Shown here piece after piece: positions 38,188 to 51,089 of a stretch of DNA of 64,000 bases. Source of the stretch: Atopsyche davidsoni (lineage: Eukaryota; Arthropoda; Insecta; Trichoptera; Hydrobiosidae); assembly GCA_022113835.1 (NCBI GenBank), contig JAILWY010000023.1, forward strand, positions 11,284,001 through 11,348,000, written 5' to 3'. The translations under genes and the position numbers were made by a program. The first letter of the stretch is position 1; each line of letters starts with the position of its first letter. The notes under the pieces are model-generated. The model did not search any database. It had not been told where the DNA came from and saw only the letters and a list, made by a program, of their open reading frames with translations.

Positions 38188-39632
38188 GCGGCGCACGTTC
38201 CGGTGGCGGTTGCGGTCTGGGAAATTTACTCCACTACTTGTTAGATGCATACCATCTGATATTCTTGATATATATATTTAATAACAGCTGCACTTCACAT
38301 TTTTAGGTAAATGAAAAAATGTACTTACCGTGTTTAGCCGATGCTCATATATTTTCTGGACTGGGTCAACACTATCATTGTTGAAAATAATTCAAGTAAA
38401 ATGGATATTTGAGTTAAGTATCTAAAATAATCGAGTGACTGAAGTTATTAGATATTTTCACCTTACACGTATTCAGTATAACCGAATGGCCTATTTATCA
38501 AGGTTGATAAGATGTGCGGTTATAGAAGATGAGGAATTTGCATGATTCATGCGCGCAGGAAATGGCAGGGCTGCAGCAACCGTGCGGACCGTAGCCAATT
38601 TTTTTGGTAAAATTAACATTTTCCACGTTGAAATTAAGTTTGTGGTTTATTTTTGAGAATTCGCCGAATTTTAAGAATAAATCTATATACGGGCCAAACA
38701 AATACAATGCTTGTGAAAACTTTACTATCTTAAATAATTATCGAAATACGGCAATCATATTTTGAAGGTAGAAAAACAGGAATGAAATAGTACTTAATGT
38801 TATTCCAGTTTTTACAAATTTAATAAATATTTGTGATTTTTCAAACACAAATACGTAAAATACTGTCTAAAAACGGAAATTTAATCAAAGAAGAAACTGC
38901 TTTGATCAACACATTCAGAGCCATAGGATATAAACAAAAGAGCCTTTTTTTAACAGCTAATGCTAGAATTTTTTATCCAATTAAAATCCTTTTTAAGTTA
39001 TGAATGAGTTCTAATAGCAAATATCTTACTGATATTATTAAAATACATGAAAAATCAAGAACTGTAAAAAACTACTTACAAAAAGGTAATCAATTATGGT
39101 TACCTACATTTTTGATTAATGGCTATACAAATAAACCATCGATAATATCACCGAATTGACATTTTACTATCCATTATCAGGTCGAAATTAAATTAAAACT
39201 AGAACTATCTTAGACTTATAATATACTACATAGGGTGGATCTGAACAAAAAAAAGTAATTACTTAAAGTAATATTTTAATAAATTAAAAATATATAAGTG
39301 TATACACATTATTAAATTCAGTTTAACTCAAAAATTTATTACAGGTTCTTCAAGTGTTAAAATATATCGTCAAAAAATCTTCAAAAACTTTTACTCTTAG
39401 CAATTCCAAAGTTAAATTAAATGAAAAACCAACGTTCAACATAAACTCATTTCGGGCTTCGTACGTGAATCGAACGCGTTTCGTAAAGTGGCGCCATGCA
39501 TAGACGCAAGAATCGGAATACCCTTATCTCGATAATAGCAGGGTTCCAAATAGCGCGTTATAAACAAAGCGGCTGGAGTACAGGCGCCCGCGCCAAGGAC
39601 GCCGCGCACCTGACGGCCTTCCATCACGGCGG

Positions 39633-39661
39633 CCGCGCCGGCGAGCACGGAAGCGGCGCGG
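39633..39661. repeat. CCGCGCCG-arm hairpin, copy 2
   Basis: CCGCGCCG and CGGCGCGG pair perfectly over 8 bp around a 13-base loop starting GCGAGC. The first 14 bases differ from the copy at 2999 (CCGCGCCGGTGAGC) only at one C/T position. The two are 36.6 kb apart with unrelated flanks. Confidence 0.55.
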
Positions 39662-40360
39662 GGTCGATACCTCCGGCCCCGCGGCTGCCCCGGCGCCCAG
39701 CGCCCAGCGCCCAGCCGAGGGGCATTAGCGTCGAATAAATCGGACTTTACGGCCACTGCTCGTGGAGGGGACGTCATAATCGTGGAAGCTGAATAATAAC
39801 ATCCTCGGTCACGTGGAAAACGTATATCTTAATTGGTATTAACGAAAAAACGCCTTTAGATAAACACAACATATTTTACATAATCTTACCGAAACTTTTT
39901 TTACGTTATTTCAACTGTTATTTTAAACAAAAGTTGCAATTAATCCAGAAGGCGAATACCACAGAGTGTTACGATATTAAGGAGGTTACAAACAAAACAG
40001 TAATGATTATCCTTTCTATGATTCACCTTTTTTATGAGAATTTACAAATACAATTTTTAAGCTCATTATTTGCTCCACCCGAATTTGGATAAAACAGAGG
40101 TTATCCCAAGGTAACAGTAGCATGAGGTATTGGACAAATACGAAAATGTATCTACGTCTCGTGATGTCGTCATGATCAAATTTGAAATAAAAATACTAAA
40201 AAATTATGTGCTTTTAATTCGCTAAGTTCGAAAGATCACATAGTATCAATGAACATTGATGCAATCACAATACAGAAAAATAGCTGAGGATCAATTGGAC
40301 TGAAGATCCAATGTAAAAGTATCATTTTGACGAACATCTTGCTCGAGAAGCAGAAGCTAC

Positions 40361-40398
40361 TTGTAATGCAGCCCCTCATCGCGAGGGCTGCATTATAG
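40361..40398. repeat. Near-perfect 38-base hairpin
   Basis: TAATGCAGCCC pairs continuously with GGGCTGCATTA over 11 bp. Two more pairs follow after a bulged C, and three outer pairs include G-T wobbles, closing a 5-base ATCGC loop. The arms mix AT and GC, so composition alone does not explain it. The bulged C on the 5' side recalls iron-responsive elements, but the CAGUGN loop is absent. Confidence 0.6.
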
Positions 40399-42252
40399 CC
40401 GGCCTTTATATTCTCTCCGAGAGTGGCGCCTGATACGGCCGCGGTGCGCCGGGCGACCCGCCCAAGACTTAGCGCCAACTTGGTCACGTCCGTAGAGAGT
40501 TTTTAGTTTTAGTTTGAGCCCATCCTGACGTAGAAGGAGATATCTAGACAGAATTAAGAACGTTAGCGTAAAAAAAGATCCATTCGTTGTGTATAAAAAA
40601 CAAGTTTTTTCGTGTCGTACAAACTGCGCTAGACAGTGAATTTCGTAAGCTAATGTGTAGGGTTTCAAAACTGCACTAAAAGACTTTTAAGTGCACGAAC
40701 GAAGAGGGTGCGTCCTTAAGTGTAATATTTCTTATTAACTATCGAGGGGGCTGATGCTCGAAAAGAGAAAAGAAAAGGAAAGCTTAAGTAACGCAAGGGA
40801 AACAACAGCGACATAGGGTTGTCCTGAATGGCCATTTTAATCAAATCCTCAACAAAAAAAATTATTTGATTTAATCTCAGAAAATGCATTTGGAATATTT
40901 GACTTCTATGTATTTTTATTTAAAGTTTGAGAAATTTAAAAAATTGATCTTTAATTACATGAGGCTTCTCTTCTTTCCTTCCATCGTGTTATTAGTTGAA
41001 ACTATCTCTCCCTCAAAACTTGGGGGAGTTAAAATTAATGCATACTGCCAAATAAATCATAATAGAAGAATAATACATATAAACAACGATAAAAATCAAA
41101 AACCTAAAAAATATTTTCCAAAGACTGTATAATAATAATGCCGATGAATGATTGGACAATTTGTTATTTTTTTCAAATCTATGTGTAAATCAAAATGTTG
41201 CGAGGCAACCCTGCATTAAGACAACGCAATAAAGTAGGCACGATGCACAAGGCTTATGTACGGGGTTTTACGATCGTATTGAGTCACAATACGGGCTTCA
41301 GTACAGAAGACGATGTCTGATAAAACCTATATTACATAAAAGCATGGATCATTCGCAATAAAAGAGTACTCGTTTTTGTAATGCTGTCGTTCTGAAAGAC
41401 AGTCAACATCAGTCGTATTTAGTTACCAAGTTTTATTTTAGATTTCTCAAGTATTAGAATGTGAAACTATTTTAAAATATGCAAAATGAATCATTCGCTT
41501 TTAAGTAATACATACTGTATAATAATACGCTCGCATATTCAGTCATAAGTGTGCCGACTGCGCGGGAGGACCTCGGCCTATGTGCCGTGCAATTACAGTT
41601 TCTTTCGTCGCTCACAGTATTTAACAGAGCCAACTTATGTTGTAAGGAGGTATTCATTTAACTAGTTCAAAAATTATTTCTTAAGTTGTTATGTTTCTGA
41701 GTTTACAAACTAAAGACGACGAAACAAAAACGAAAGCAGAAATCTTTATTTCATAGCATTGCTTGTACAGCGGAATCTCGAGCTCTCTCAAGAATTGCAA
41801 CAAAAGTATTTCAAAAGTTTTCAAGAAAGTACCTGGTAGTTTCCGATGTTTTGTGAAGTTTTCTTTTTTGTATTTTTATATGAATGCTCTTTCTGTAGTC
41901 ATGTTTACAAAAAAATAACCGAGACATCCAACAACCTTTCATATGGGACACAAGCTTTTTAGGTTGAATTCAACTATGTTCCGGTCGATACCTCGTGTTT
42001 CATTTACAGAAAATGCTAGAAAAACTTTTTCCCATAAAGCGAATCTTACTAATTCGACGAGAAGATAAATCACAAGGACAAAATAACAAGTAAAATATGA
42101 GAATATGTATGAAATTTAAAATTATAAATTGACGTGCATATATTTAAAAAATATATTAATTGAATAAAATTACTAACAAAAATATATGAGATAAGTTTGT
42201 CGCTAATATCATAGTCTCTCCAGCGTATGCAGTGCGATACAGCAGTCACCGG

Positions 42253-42321
42253 TCCGGGGGCTGCGGGGTCCGGGGGCTGCGGGGTCCGGGGCGGGGGGGG
42301 CGCGGGTTAAGCCGGGCTTAA
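42253..42321. repeat. G-rich octamer repeat with quadruplex potential and flanking palindrome
   Basis: From 42257 the units GGGGCTGC and GGGGTCCG alternate (four octamers to 42288), followed by GGGGCGGGGGGGG. At least six runs of three or more G within 50 bases meet the usual G-quadruplex pattern. TTAAGCC-G-GGCTTAA (42307-42321), a perfect 15-base palindrome, follows immediately. GGGGCTGC is also the unit of the array at 60869. Confidence 0.8.
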
Positions 42322-42397
42322 AAGTCCGGCCGCGGGGGGCGGGGGCTCCTGCAACGGGGCGGAGGGGCTGCAGCGATATTGGATGTTTTTCTTACGG

Positions 42398-42406
42398 CGC
42401 CATGTT
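42398..42406 (-). promoter_or_regulatory. YY1/Pho-like motif
   Basis: CGCCATGTT in ACGGCGCCATGTTGG, the same CGGCGCCAT context as the site at 10095, about 100 bp from the G-rich block. Confidence 0.25.
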
Positions 42407-45146
42407 GGTTTTTAATTTAGTGCGAGTTATGGCCATCGTAAGTCAAAAGGATGCCTCTATGAAGTAACACGAGAAACGGCTGATTTTGTTACGAGCCATA
42501 AAGGCGTCTCGGGATTGTTATTAATATTAATACATAAACACACCAACATTGCCTAATAAATAATTTAATTAAAACGGTCCTTTATTTTATACGATTTTTT
42601 TCTTCATAAAGTAATTTTAATTAAAATTAATCGGGCCTGATATTATGACCTGTTCCATTATTTTATGTAGTAATAAAAATTGCGACAATTTACGTAATTT
42701 GAACTTCCGCACATTAATAATACAATGTTAAATGCCCATCATTAACACAAACAGTCATTACAGGAAAAAAGTAATAATTGCCAGGCATGAAACTACGTAT
42801 TTATCATTTCCAGGCATAACGTAGTAATTTAAAGTGGTTTTAAGAGTTCTTATTCTAATTGCAGTTTAATCGATAGTGCATACATCAGAATCTCTAATGG
42901 CTTTCATTTCATCATAGATAAGACATTTTTAATATACAAACAGTACTCGTATAGAGTGAACCTAGCACAACAACACGCTCACACGTACTAATCTAATAAG
43001 TAATCAATGCTGGAAAAAATAGCCAATTACTAATATTACCTAGTGTGTGTGTGTGTATCAATATATTTTGCCAAAAATAAAAATAATATTTAACCATACA
43101 AAAGTATATTGGTGCTGTTAAATTTTATGTGCAGTAAAATAAATTAGTAAATAAGAGCCAATTATGATGATAAAAATATATTCATACGTTTGAACTTCTT
43201 TTGTGCAGCCACAACCTCACATGGACCGGTAGCGAAAAAAATTAAAAAGCTTCTCTTTTCGTTTCATTTGGTTATGTGGAATGAAAAAAAGGAAGCAGTA
43301 ATGGGTGCAATCAGCGACAATTACCTCTCGGCTCGGCAGACGGGCGCGGCGCTGGCCACGAGTGCAGAAGGTTTAAAGTCGCGAGTCGCGGCGGGCCGAG
43401 GTGTCGGCCGTAAGCCCCCGTCGGGCGGTCCGGGCTTTGGTTGTCTTCGCAGATAATAAATAAAAGTATTACGTCCGTAATAACACACGCTCTGCGGCGA
43501 GGCGATTGTCTCGGACCAGGGCGCCGACAATCATTCTAGCAGCCGATAATACCACTCCGAACGAAGTTGCCTACGTACCCCGGAAAAATACGCTCAAAAT
43601 ATACAAAATAATAAGATAAGTATACGCATTCTTGAAGTTCAGTATAATTTAAGATCGGAAATACATATGAAATGTGTTATAAAATTGCTGTAAGTATAAA
43701 ACAATAATATAATAAAGCTTCGTGTTGTAAATCCCTAAGCAGATTACTCCTCGATAAGAGCGCCGTATTGATCTCAAAAAGCAGTAGATTTCCCGCTTTA
43801 GATTGGATGGCTTTGTTCGTTTTAAGGTTCGGAAAGAATACTTAAATATTTACTTTATCGAATGTCGAAATACAATGCCGCTGATTCAACATCGATTGTT
43901 ATTTTGCCCCACTTTTCACCTCCATATTGCACTACTGTTTGGCAAGAGGAATTTACTCGTTACTCGAGCAGTCACCTCCCGAGCGGGCGTGTGAGACCAG
44001 CGAGGATCCAGAGGTATTCGGAAGGCGAGCGCGCGGAAATGATGACTTATTTCGTTTGGGTGATAACTTGAAATAAGTCTGGGGGCAATCTAATGCATCT
44101 TCAAGCTATGAACACTACCAAATTGGCCCCGACACTTTAAACAAAAGGCAATTGTTTGCGAAAACTTGATAACTTCAGTATTGGCCGATAATAAATTAAT
44201 TGTATTGAATCGGGTACACAAAGGATTACAGATATAATCTAAATTATTTGAAAAGGATAACTAATAACCTCAAAGGGTAGCTCGCATTGTATATACGTAT
44301 TTACAAATACGATAAATTAATGAGGTAATACATTACGCGATCTAATTTAAATAAAGTATTTTAAATATTAGCACGTACGGTTTTAAGTGGTCGTTATTTG
44401 TTTTCCGATATTTACGAAAGCGCTCTCATACCACCGTATTAACACTAGGCCAATACATATATTTTAGATATGAATTAGCATCACTGCAAACACGATAAGT
44501 AAACAATTGAATACTTCTATATTTTTTTAAATATTTAATATTTAATATGACATATATGGAGGCATTAAAATAATTCATTTTAGCTGTCGTTAAAAGACTG
44601 TTTCTAACAACTTAACGACGCGTCGCCCGATGGTTTTAAACGGAGCGTTTTCGTTTACCGGCACACCACAGAAAATGTATAAAAATAATATTAACAAAAA
44701 TATATGGGAAACATATTCGGTTTTGACATACAAACCCGACTAAGCTCGGTCCTCGATCAAGGGGACCTCGGCGGGACCGCAGAATCCAAACATTTGCCTT
44801 GTCGTTTATTTTTATGTAAATATTCATAAAAATCTGGAAAGGGTCTATATAAAAACGGATAGATTTCACTAAGGACGTTGAATTGCACTCGATACAGTAA
44901 ACGCGACCTCGAATGCAAATTTATAATAAAAATATACACTTGCGTATTCACGTGAAGATAGTTTATATAATTAATAACATGTCTACAGTAAAAATAACAC
45001 ATAATAATTTGAAAATATTATAACATTATATTTTAATCGAATAGCGGTGTCCCTTTCCATGGAATAACAGTCAGAACCCACATAATTGGTGTTTGCAAAA
45101 CCAATTCCATGTAGCCCCACACCCGAGGATACCGCCGAAGCGGGGA

Positions 45147-45169
45147 GCCGCGCGAGCAGGCCCCGCGGC
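45147..45169. repeat. Short GC-rich hairpin
   Basis: GCCGCG and CGCGGC pair over 6 bp around CGAGCAGGCCC. The CCGCGCGAGC start recalls the CCGCGCCGGCGAGC of the 39633 hairpin, lacking the internal CGGC. Weak support. Confidence 0.3.
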
Positions 45170-45424
45170 CCGCGCCGACAGTGCTCTCCGCGGGTCGCTG
45201 CTGGCAGGAGGTCCGCCGACCCATTGTTCCCTCCGGCCGGGAAGGGTCGCATTTTACATAACTACACTCTGCCTCAAATCATTTACATTTTGTCGGCTTG
45301 TATCCTTAGCCGTCTTTGGAAATTATTGCCAGTTAGAAATGATAAAATAATATCATATATTTAGTCTAGCAAGACCGCTCACACAAAATGCAAACAATCA
45401 ACAATAAATATTTATTTATTCATA

Positions 45425-45465
45425 ATATATATATATATATATATGTATGTATATATATATATATA
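45425..45465. repeat. Interrupted (TA)n microsatellite
   Basis: Two TA runs separated by GTATGT. Confidence 0.85.
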
Positions 45466-46914
45466 CTTTAGATAATTAAAAATACCGAGGTGTAGATATA
45501 ATTAATATCCGTATTCGAACATACATGCGTTTGAAAATGTGACCAAATAAAACATAACGAAAATGCAAATTACTTGAATAAATTGGAAACAAAAGTCATG
45601 GAGTAAAAAAATACACTTTTCATTGTTTTAAGGGTTCGGCGCGCCTATTATAAACGGTAAAAACGTACCGTTCCCCGTCTACAGGGGATAACTACGCTTC
45701 CAATGCGCTATGTAAAATAGCATTAAATGTGCGCGATAACTACCTACAAGAGGCCGAAACCGATGTTCGCAGCGTGGCTAGCGTTCCTCGCGGAGCCACA
45801 GTGTGCGAGCGCCATTAAGGTGGCCCCGCTGGATAAACATTAAACACCCTCAAAATTGACCGAGATTTTCCCAGCATACCCGTATGGCTTTTATGTGAAA
45901 AACATGAATGAGTAAATTAAAACGCTTGTTTTTTTGAATAAAAATTCAGGTAAATGGATAAGGGTTATAATACAGACTTTTAAGCAGTATGCGAATAATG
46001 GGCCGCTAGAAATGTATATATATATTTTTTATTTTAATGAAATCAAAACCTTATAACTTCAACAATGGCCGTTGAAAGTTTGAATCTGTTTTTAAACAAA
46101 AGAATGTGGCAGCGATGAATTGAAATAAATTGTTTTTTTTTATATATCGAATAGAGATTTGAATCTCCGATTTTTAACTGTACCTGTGACGACATACAAA
46201 ATAAATTGTAAAGCCAAATTAAAGAAACACCAGCTAAATGAATGCATTTAATTAAAACATAACAACGCAAACAAAACATTGTGTTTTATTTAATTACGGA
46301 GCCGACTTTTTAATTTAAATCAATAACAAAAAACAACGGCCGCAAAGCGCCCGGGTAGGGTTAGGTTCGAAAGGGTTCGTCTAAAGAGAAAGTGCGCAGT
46401 TCCGGGGAGCATTTAAGGAATATCAGGGACCCGAGTAGGCGACAGCGTTACAAGCGGCACCGAACTTAATCCTTTTCACGGGCCATGCTCGCGTATGCAG
46501 ATGATAATGAATTTTGAATGATTTCGTGAAAATCCCTCGTGACGGCGCGGGCTGCCCGACCCCGGGCGCGAGTCCCACCCGTCGCCGGGAAAGCACTCCT
46601 AAGTGTCCGGAAAGCTCTCCTCGGGCGGAGCGAGTGTCTTTAGCCCGAGAGCGGCGCACTTAGATCGAAACTGTCGGAGAAAATGTTATGTAATGAGTGT
46701 TAACATTATGCAGTGCAATACTCACAAGACGCACTTCTTGAACGAGTGTTTCTTTCGCTTGATATATAAGATGCGTCATAAAATGAATTTGATTTTCTTG
46801 ATAATGGGAAAATTAGAACTGAAACACTAATTATAATTTCACTTTTACAAGAAATATCAATAAAATTTTTAACCTTGTTGACGGACAAGGCATTTGAATG
46901 GTGAAGATCCATTA

Positions 46915-47071
46915 TTATAATTATAAAAAGTAACTTTGTATTTTTGTCTTCCCAATGACCGGGTCATCATCAGATGCATGAATAAACATTGGGTCGAAAC
47001 TAGTTATGCAAATAATTTCAATAAACTCAAAAGTGAAGACAAAAATACAAAGTTACTTTTTATAATTATAA
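46915..47071. mobile_element. MITE-like element with perfect 37-bp terminal inverted repeats
   Basis: Positions 46915-46951 and 47035-47071 are exact reverse complements (37 of 37), outer end TTATAATTATAAAAAG, inner end TTTTTGTCTTC. The 157-bp element has an 83-base interior with no coding capacity and smaller nested repeats (CCAAT/ATTGG and TGACC/GGTCA). Perfect arms imply recent insertion or conversion. The arm begins with the palindrome TATAATTATA, so the exact ends and the target duplication (perhaps TA or TTA) cannot be fixed. It could be a tc1/mariner- or hAT-derived MITE or a snapback; I cannot name the family. Confidence 0.75.
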
Positions 47072-50000
47072 AATTTTTAATGATAGTTATTTAATATATT
47101 TACGTAAATGTGAACGTTATGTGTACGTTACGTAAAAACAACTGGCATCCCATTTAATGTTTAAAAATACCACAGAAAAGGAAAGTGTAATAAAACTACA
47201 TTTTCCAAGTTGTTCGGTTTCAATATGCTTTCATTGTTTTTAAAGTTCGCGAATGTAAAACACAAAGGCAATATAAACCTCGTTGACCAGATTTAAAGTG
47301 TGAGCAGAAGACCGCTTCAGGTCGCAGTTCCGAGCCGGGCGTGTGGCGTAGTTCTCCCGTTAACTTCGCTCGCCTCCTTGACCGAGTGTAAGCGCACAGC
47401 CATTCGAGTTTTCCTTTTCATTGCAACCGAATAAGGCCGCAAACGATATAGTTTCATAGAAAATGGTAAGATAATTTTAATTGTGTGCTATTTGAAAGTG
47501 GATCATAAAATACCGTTTATTATGGTAAGCTGCACAATTTTTTATTTTCCCCATTGTTTTCCGGGAAATCCAGTGCCCTAGTGCTCTCTGGCAGCCGTCG
47601 GTCGCGGCGGCATTACTGCGGCCCCGTAATCTCTCAGGGTTAATATCGTTATTTCATATTTTAACTTTGGAGGCAAATATTAAAGTACTCTGTTCTAGTA
47701 AATAAGCCATCCTCGTTGACATGCAAAGTACGTACAAGATTTATGCAGGGAGGATTTTTTTTATGAAAGATGAGTCGTAACCAGTTTTGATGCTTTTAGT
47801 TTATTATTTATATCTTTGACGTGTAGGGACAGAAACATGAATTTACCTACTCGTCCCTTCTTTCTGGGGTATTTCAATAATTAAAGACTTTAACGCTACC
47901 CCGCAAAAACGGTACCACGCCATACAGTTAGCAGTAATAATTTATGTGTTTAATTAAAGTATACAGGATATTGCTTGTGTTTTACGAAAATATAATTCAA
48001 TGACGATAATTGAATGCGAAGGATGAATCTAGTGGAATTTTAGAAGCAACATGAGTATAATTAATAACTGTAAGCCCACATATTTAGGCTTCCGATATCT
48101 TTAATAGCACGATAAATTATACTAGGAAATTAGGTTTATTATGGCTGCGGCACATTCATGAGCTGATTGAATTGAGGCAATCTCATCCAACATGAATAAG
48201 CATCAATCAATTCAAGTGCTGAATATGGACTTAATAATCAATGTATAATCGGCTAGCGACTATAATCTTTCATAACACCCTATCGTAAATACAGACAATA
48301 ACATACTAGACATGCTAATTCTCAGTAAGACGGGAACATGCCACGTGCCTTAAAAACGATAAGATCTTATAAACTTAAACCAATCCAAAATTATACAAAG
48401 CATGTGAAAAACATAACGGTCGGCCAGTCAATATTTAATAGAATGCGTAAAAATATAAGACGCATTCCTATCGCAAACATTTATACGGCCGTTTTTAATT
48501 TGTAAAATCTATTTTACGATTGATTTAAGCGTACGCCACTTTTTGCAATTAAAAGTGCTGTTTAACATTTAAGAAAAACTATTTTTTTCTAAATAGTCAT
48601 TATTCATAAGACACAATTTTTTATCAAGCATTAGCTATAAATATTTTTAAAAAAAAATTACGTCTCAAGCCCTTCTTGCGACATTGAAATGATTTCAAAG
48701 CCCCATCAGTAGCCGCTAAAATACACCCACACGGGAAAAGAACATTTATCGCACCCGCCAAATATATTTTAATTATCAAATATAAATTAAGAGCTAATAA
48801 CGGCCATTAATTATTGTGAAATAAATCAAATAATGAGATAATTGCACGGCCAGTAAATATTTTGCGACAGCGTGTATATTTAGCGCCTTTCTCGCAATTA
48901 TCTGCGCCACGGAGCGGCCCGGGAATTTATGTCGGCGAGATGTGCCCTTTCTGCCGCTTTCATTATCCGACCCCGAGCCCCGTATCCTTTAACTCCTTTA
49001 TATTTTCATTAAAGGCGACACCGACCTGAATTCGCCTTCGTTACATATCTCCATTACATGTTTGGAATATTACTATAAAAATAACTGAACAAATCGGACA
49101 GATAAAACGGTTAAAAACTTTTCGAATCTAAACTAATTCTTAATAATCATTCATATTTTTTTTTAATTTTCAGAAATTATAAGAATTAATATTTAAGATC
49201 TGCATTTATTATTATGAACACAATAATTCTAATAAATAATATTAAATATATGCATGCTAGTGTGACTTTATATTTATCGTTCAATAAGAGTTTAAAGATG
49301 TCTTAATAAAATTTTTAACACATTTAAAATTCTAAAGATTTCATTAGGAACATTTAATAAGAAACTCAGCAACCTTTCTTAATAAAAACTTATATTAACC
49401 ATAAAATTTATATAACATTTTTTATGTGTACATTTATAAAACACGTATATTTTTTTGTTTTGGAATTGAACTATTAAAAGTTACCAGCATTTATGTTATG
49501 GTGTAATATACGACTCTAAAAAAATATAACAATCTAAAAAATATACGACCAAAACAGAAAAATTGTGAAAAGATCTCTTCTTTTATCAAATTAAGAGAAA
49601 TTATAAATTCCTAAATGATATTACACATTTTTTCCCGTAATCTTAACAGTTTTCTGTCATAAGATCAAGAAGCTTTAATTTAAATAATTGAAGACGCCAA
49701 GCGCACATATTTATTAAAGAAAATCAAAGTAGGCTTTGATTATTAAGTCTATCACAAAAAAACCGGGACAGCAGGTAAATTTATATTTCATGCAGCGAAG
49801 ATGACGGTTAAAACTTATGACATTCCACCGATGAGGGCCAACATTAAGGTGACGGAATCGTCACCTGAAGGCATAATTCTACTAATAGCACTGCAACGGG
49901 CTACTGTGGCGGACGATAAACTCTTTGGATTATAGCGATACGGGTATAATATTTATTAACGAATAGCAAAAAAAGTAATATTCTATTGATCGTACATATT

Positions 50001-50152
50001 CAACTGAACCGTAAATATTAGCCAGTAGAAGTTAAATAAGAGCAATGAATCAAGCACTTAAGGGCGAGGCACTCTGAATGATAGAGTGGCTGTTTAATAT
50101 TCATACGAGTAAAAAAACCTGGGCATTCAAAAGGTATGAAGATCCTTCACAG

Positions 50153-50221
50153 CCGCGTTGCGAGTCGCTCTGGGGAATTAACATAAGCGGCACCTTTACT
50201 AGTGAGCGACTCACAACGCGG
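50153..50221. repeat. 69-base hairpin with an 18-bp stem
   Basis: CCGCGTTGCGAGTCGCTC (50153-50170) pairs with GAGCGACTCACAACGCGG (50204-50221) at 17 of 18 positions. The one mismatch is C-A, as produced by a C-to-T change at a CpG. The loop is 33 bases of ordinary composition. A chance match of this quality within 70 bp is very unlikely. Its size fits a small microRNA precursor, a structured RNA or a cruciform-forming DNA site. The arms match no microRNA I know and neighbouring sequence gives no promoter clue. Confidence 0.7.
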
Positions 50222-50979
50222 CCGCGCGACTTTAGCGGAAACAAAGAGCACGCGGCGAGAGGACTGCTCCGGGGTGAGCATTGCCACCCTGTCCATTTTA
50301 AGTAAGATACAATAATATTTCTAATTATATCATTTAATTTTTATATTTTTTTAATTAAACTGACACATTTTACTTACGCAGCGATATTATTAAGCCAAAA
50401 AGTTTTCAAAAATACATTTAACCTCGATTATAAAATAAGTAAAATTCACACGCCAAATTAAAAGTGTCAAAAAGCTTATTTTTTTTCAAACATATGATGA
50501 AAAAAATTAAATCAAATGAGACTTCAAAAATAATACAACATCAAGTTTATTTACTACATTGAGTCATCCAATAATAATTTAAAAAAATGTTAAATAAGTA
50601 TTTTATTAGTTCTAGTGTTGTGTTTAAATAACTTAACTAAGAGAATTTGCATCGTTTAGCTGGAAAAAAGTTTAGAGCTTTATTCAGGGTACAACATGTC
50701 TATTATCCTTAAATAATGACACGGGAGGTGTATCGCAATTTTTTTGTTGTACAGAATCAGTCAGATTCTTTTTTTTTTGACAATAAAAAAATATATTTCA
50801 CCGATGAAAAAGTGATGGCGTCCATCGTAATTTTCATATGGGCTTTCCTCTGTACGACTTTATAACAGCGGACGGGAGGGGGCGGGTAGTATTCCCGGTC
50901 TGCCGTTAAGGGAGGCTTCCCCGCAATTATAAAGCCATATAAAATGTTGGGACGCTGATAAGTTCCAGCACGCACGGGT

Positions 50980-51003
50980 CGAGCCGCCGAGCCGCCGAGC
51001 CGC
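50980..51003. repeat. (CGAGCCGC)3 octamer repeat
   Basis: Three exact copies of an 8-base GC-rich unit, sharing period 8 with the arrays at 18198, 42257, 54877 and 60869. It lies in the GC tract just before the YY1/Pho-like site at 51081. Confidence 0.8.
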
Positions 51004-51080
51004 CCGGCCGACCGTCGCGGGTGCAGCGCCGGACGCGCGGCGGAGAGATACGAGGTGTGGCGGCGGCCGCGCGTGCCACT

Positions 51081-51089
51081 CGCCATTTT
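51081..51089 (-). promoter_or_regulatory. YY1/Pho-like motif
   Basis: CGCCATTTT at the right edge of a GC tract, followed by TATGATGAATTATTTGCAT, an AT-rich stretch with homeodomain- and POU-like words. Confidence 0.25.

Larger units (their letters stand above)
34505..42256. other. Non-coding mosaic block with many GC tracts
   Basis: GC tracts lie at about 34930-35000, 35480-35530, 35660-35710, 36190-36400, 37430-37550, 38080-38220, 39575-39730 and 40370-40480, separated by AT-rich DNA. The plain at 38700-39420 is featureless. A 7-bp-period GCGCCCA triple sits at 39693-39713. An open frame of 135 codons near 35.7-36.1 kb on the minus strand matches no known family. No exon is called. Confidence 0.5.
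42322..46914. other. Non-coding mosaic block
   Basis: GC tracts lie at about 42322-42360, 43330-43450, 45110-45250 and 46520-46660, with AT-rich plains between (42500-43160 and 44160-44620 show nothing). Microsatellites are (GT)7 at 43043-43056 and a broken (TA)n at 45425-45465. Compositional open frames in the GC tracts are not called. Confidence 0.55.

Noticed and set aside
44881..44889. AATTGCACT, a miR-92-like seed
   Set aside because: The sequence diverges after the seed; the nearby complement gives only a short stem with about a 17-base loop on the wrong arm.
46354..46370. GGGTTAGG-like telomeric repeat
   Set aside because: There is only a single unit; no TTAGG array is present.
46951..47010. 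Hammerhead-ribozyme core words (CTGATGA and CGAAAC) inside the MITE-like element
   Set aside because: The two core words lie on opposite strands, so no hammerhead fold is possible.
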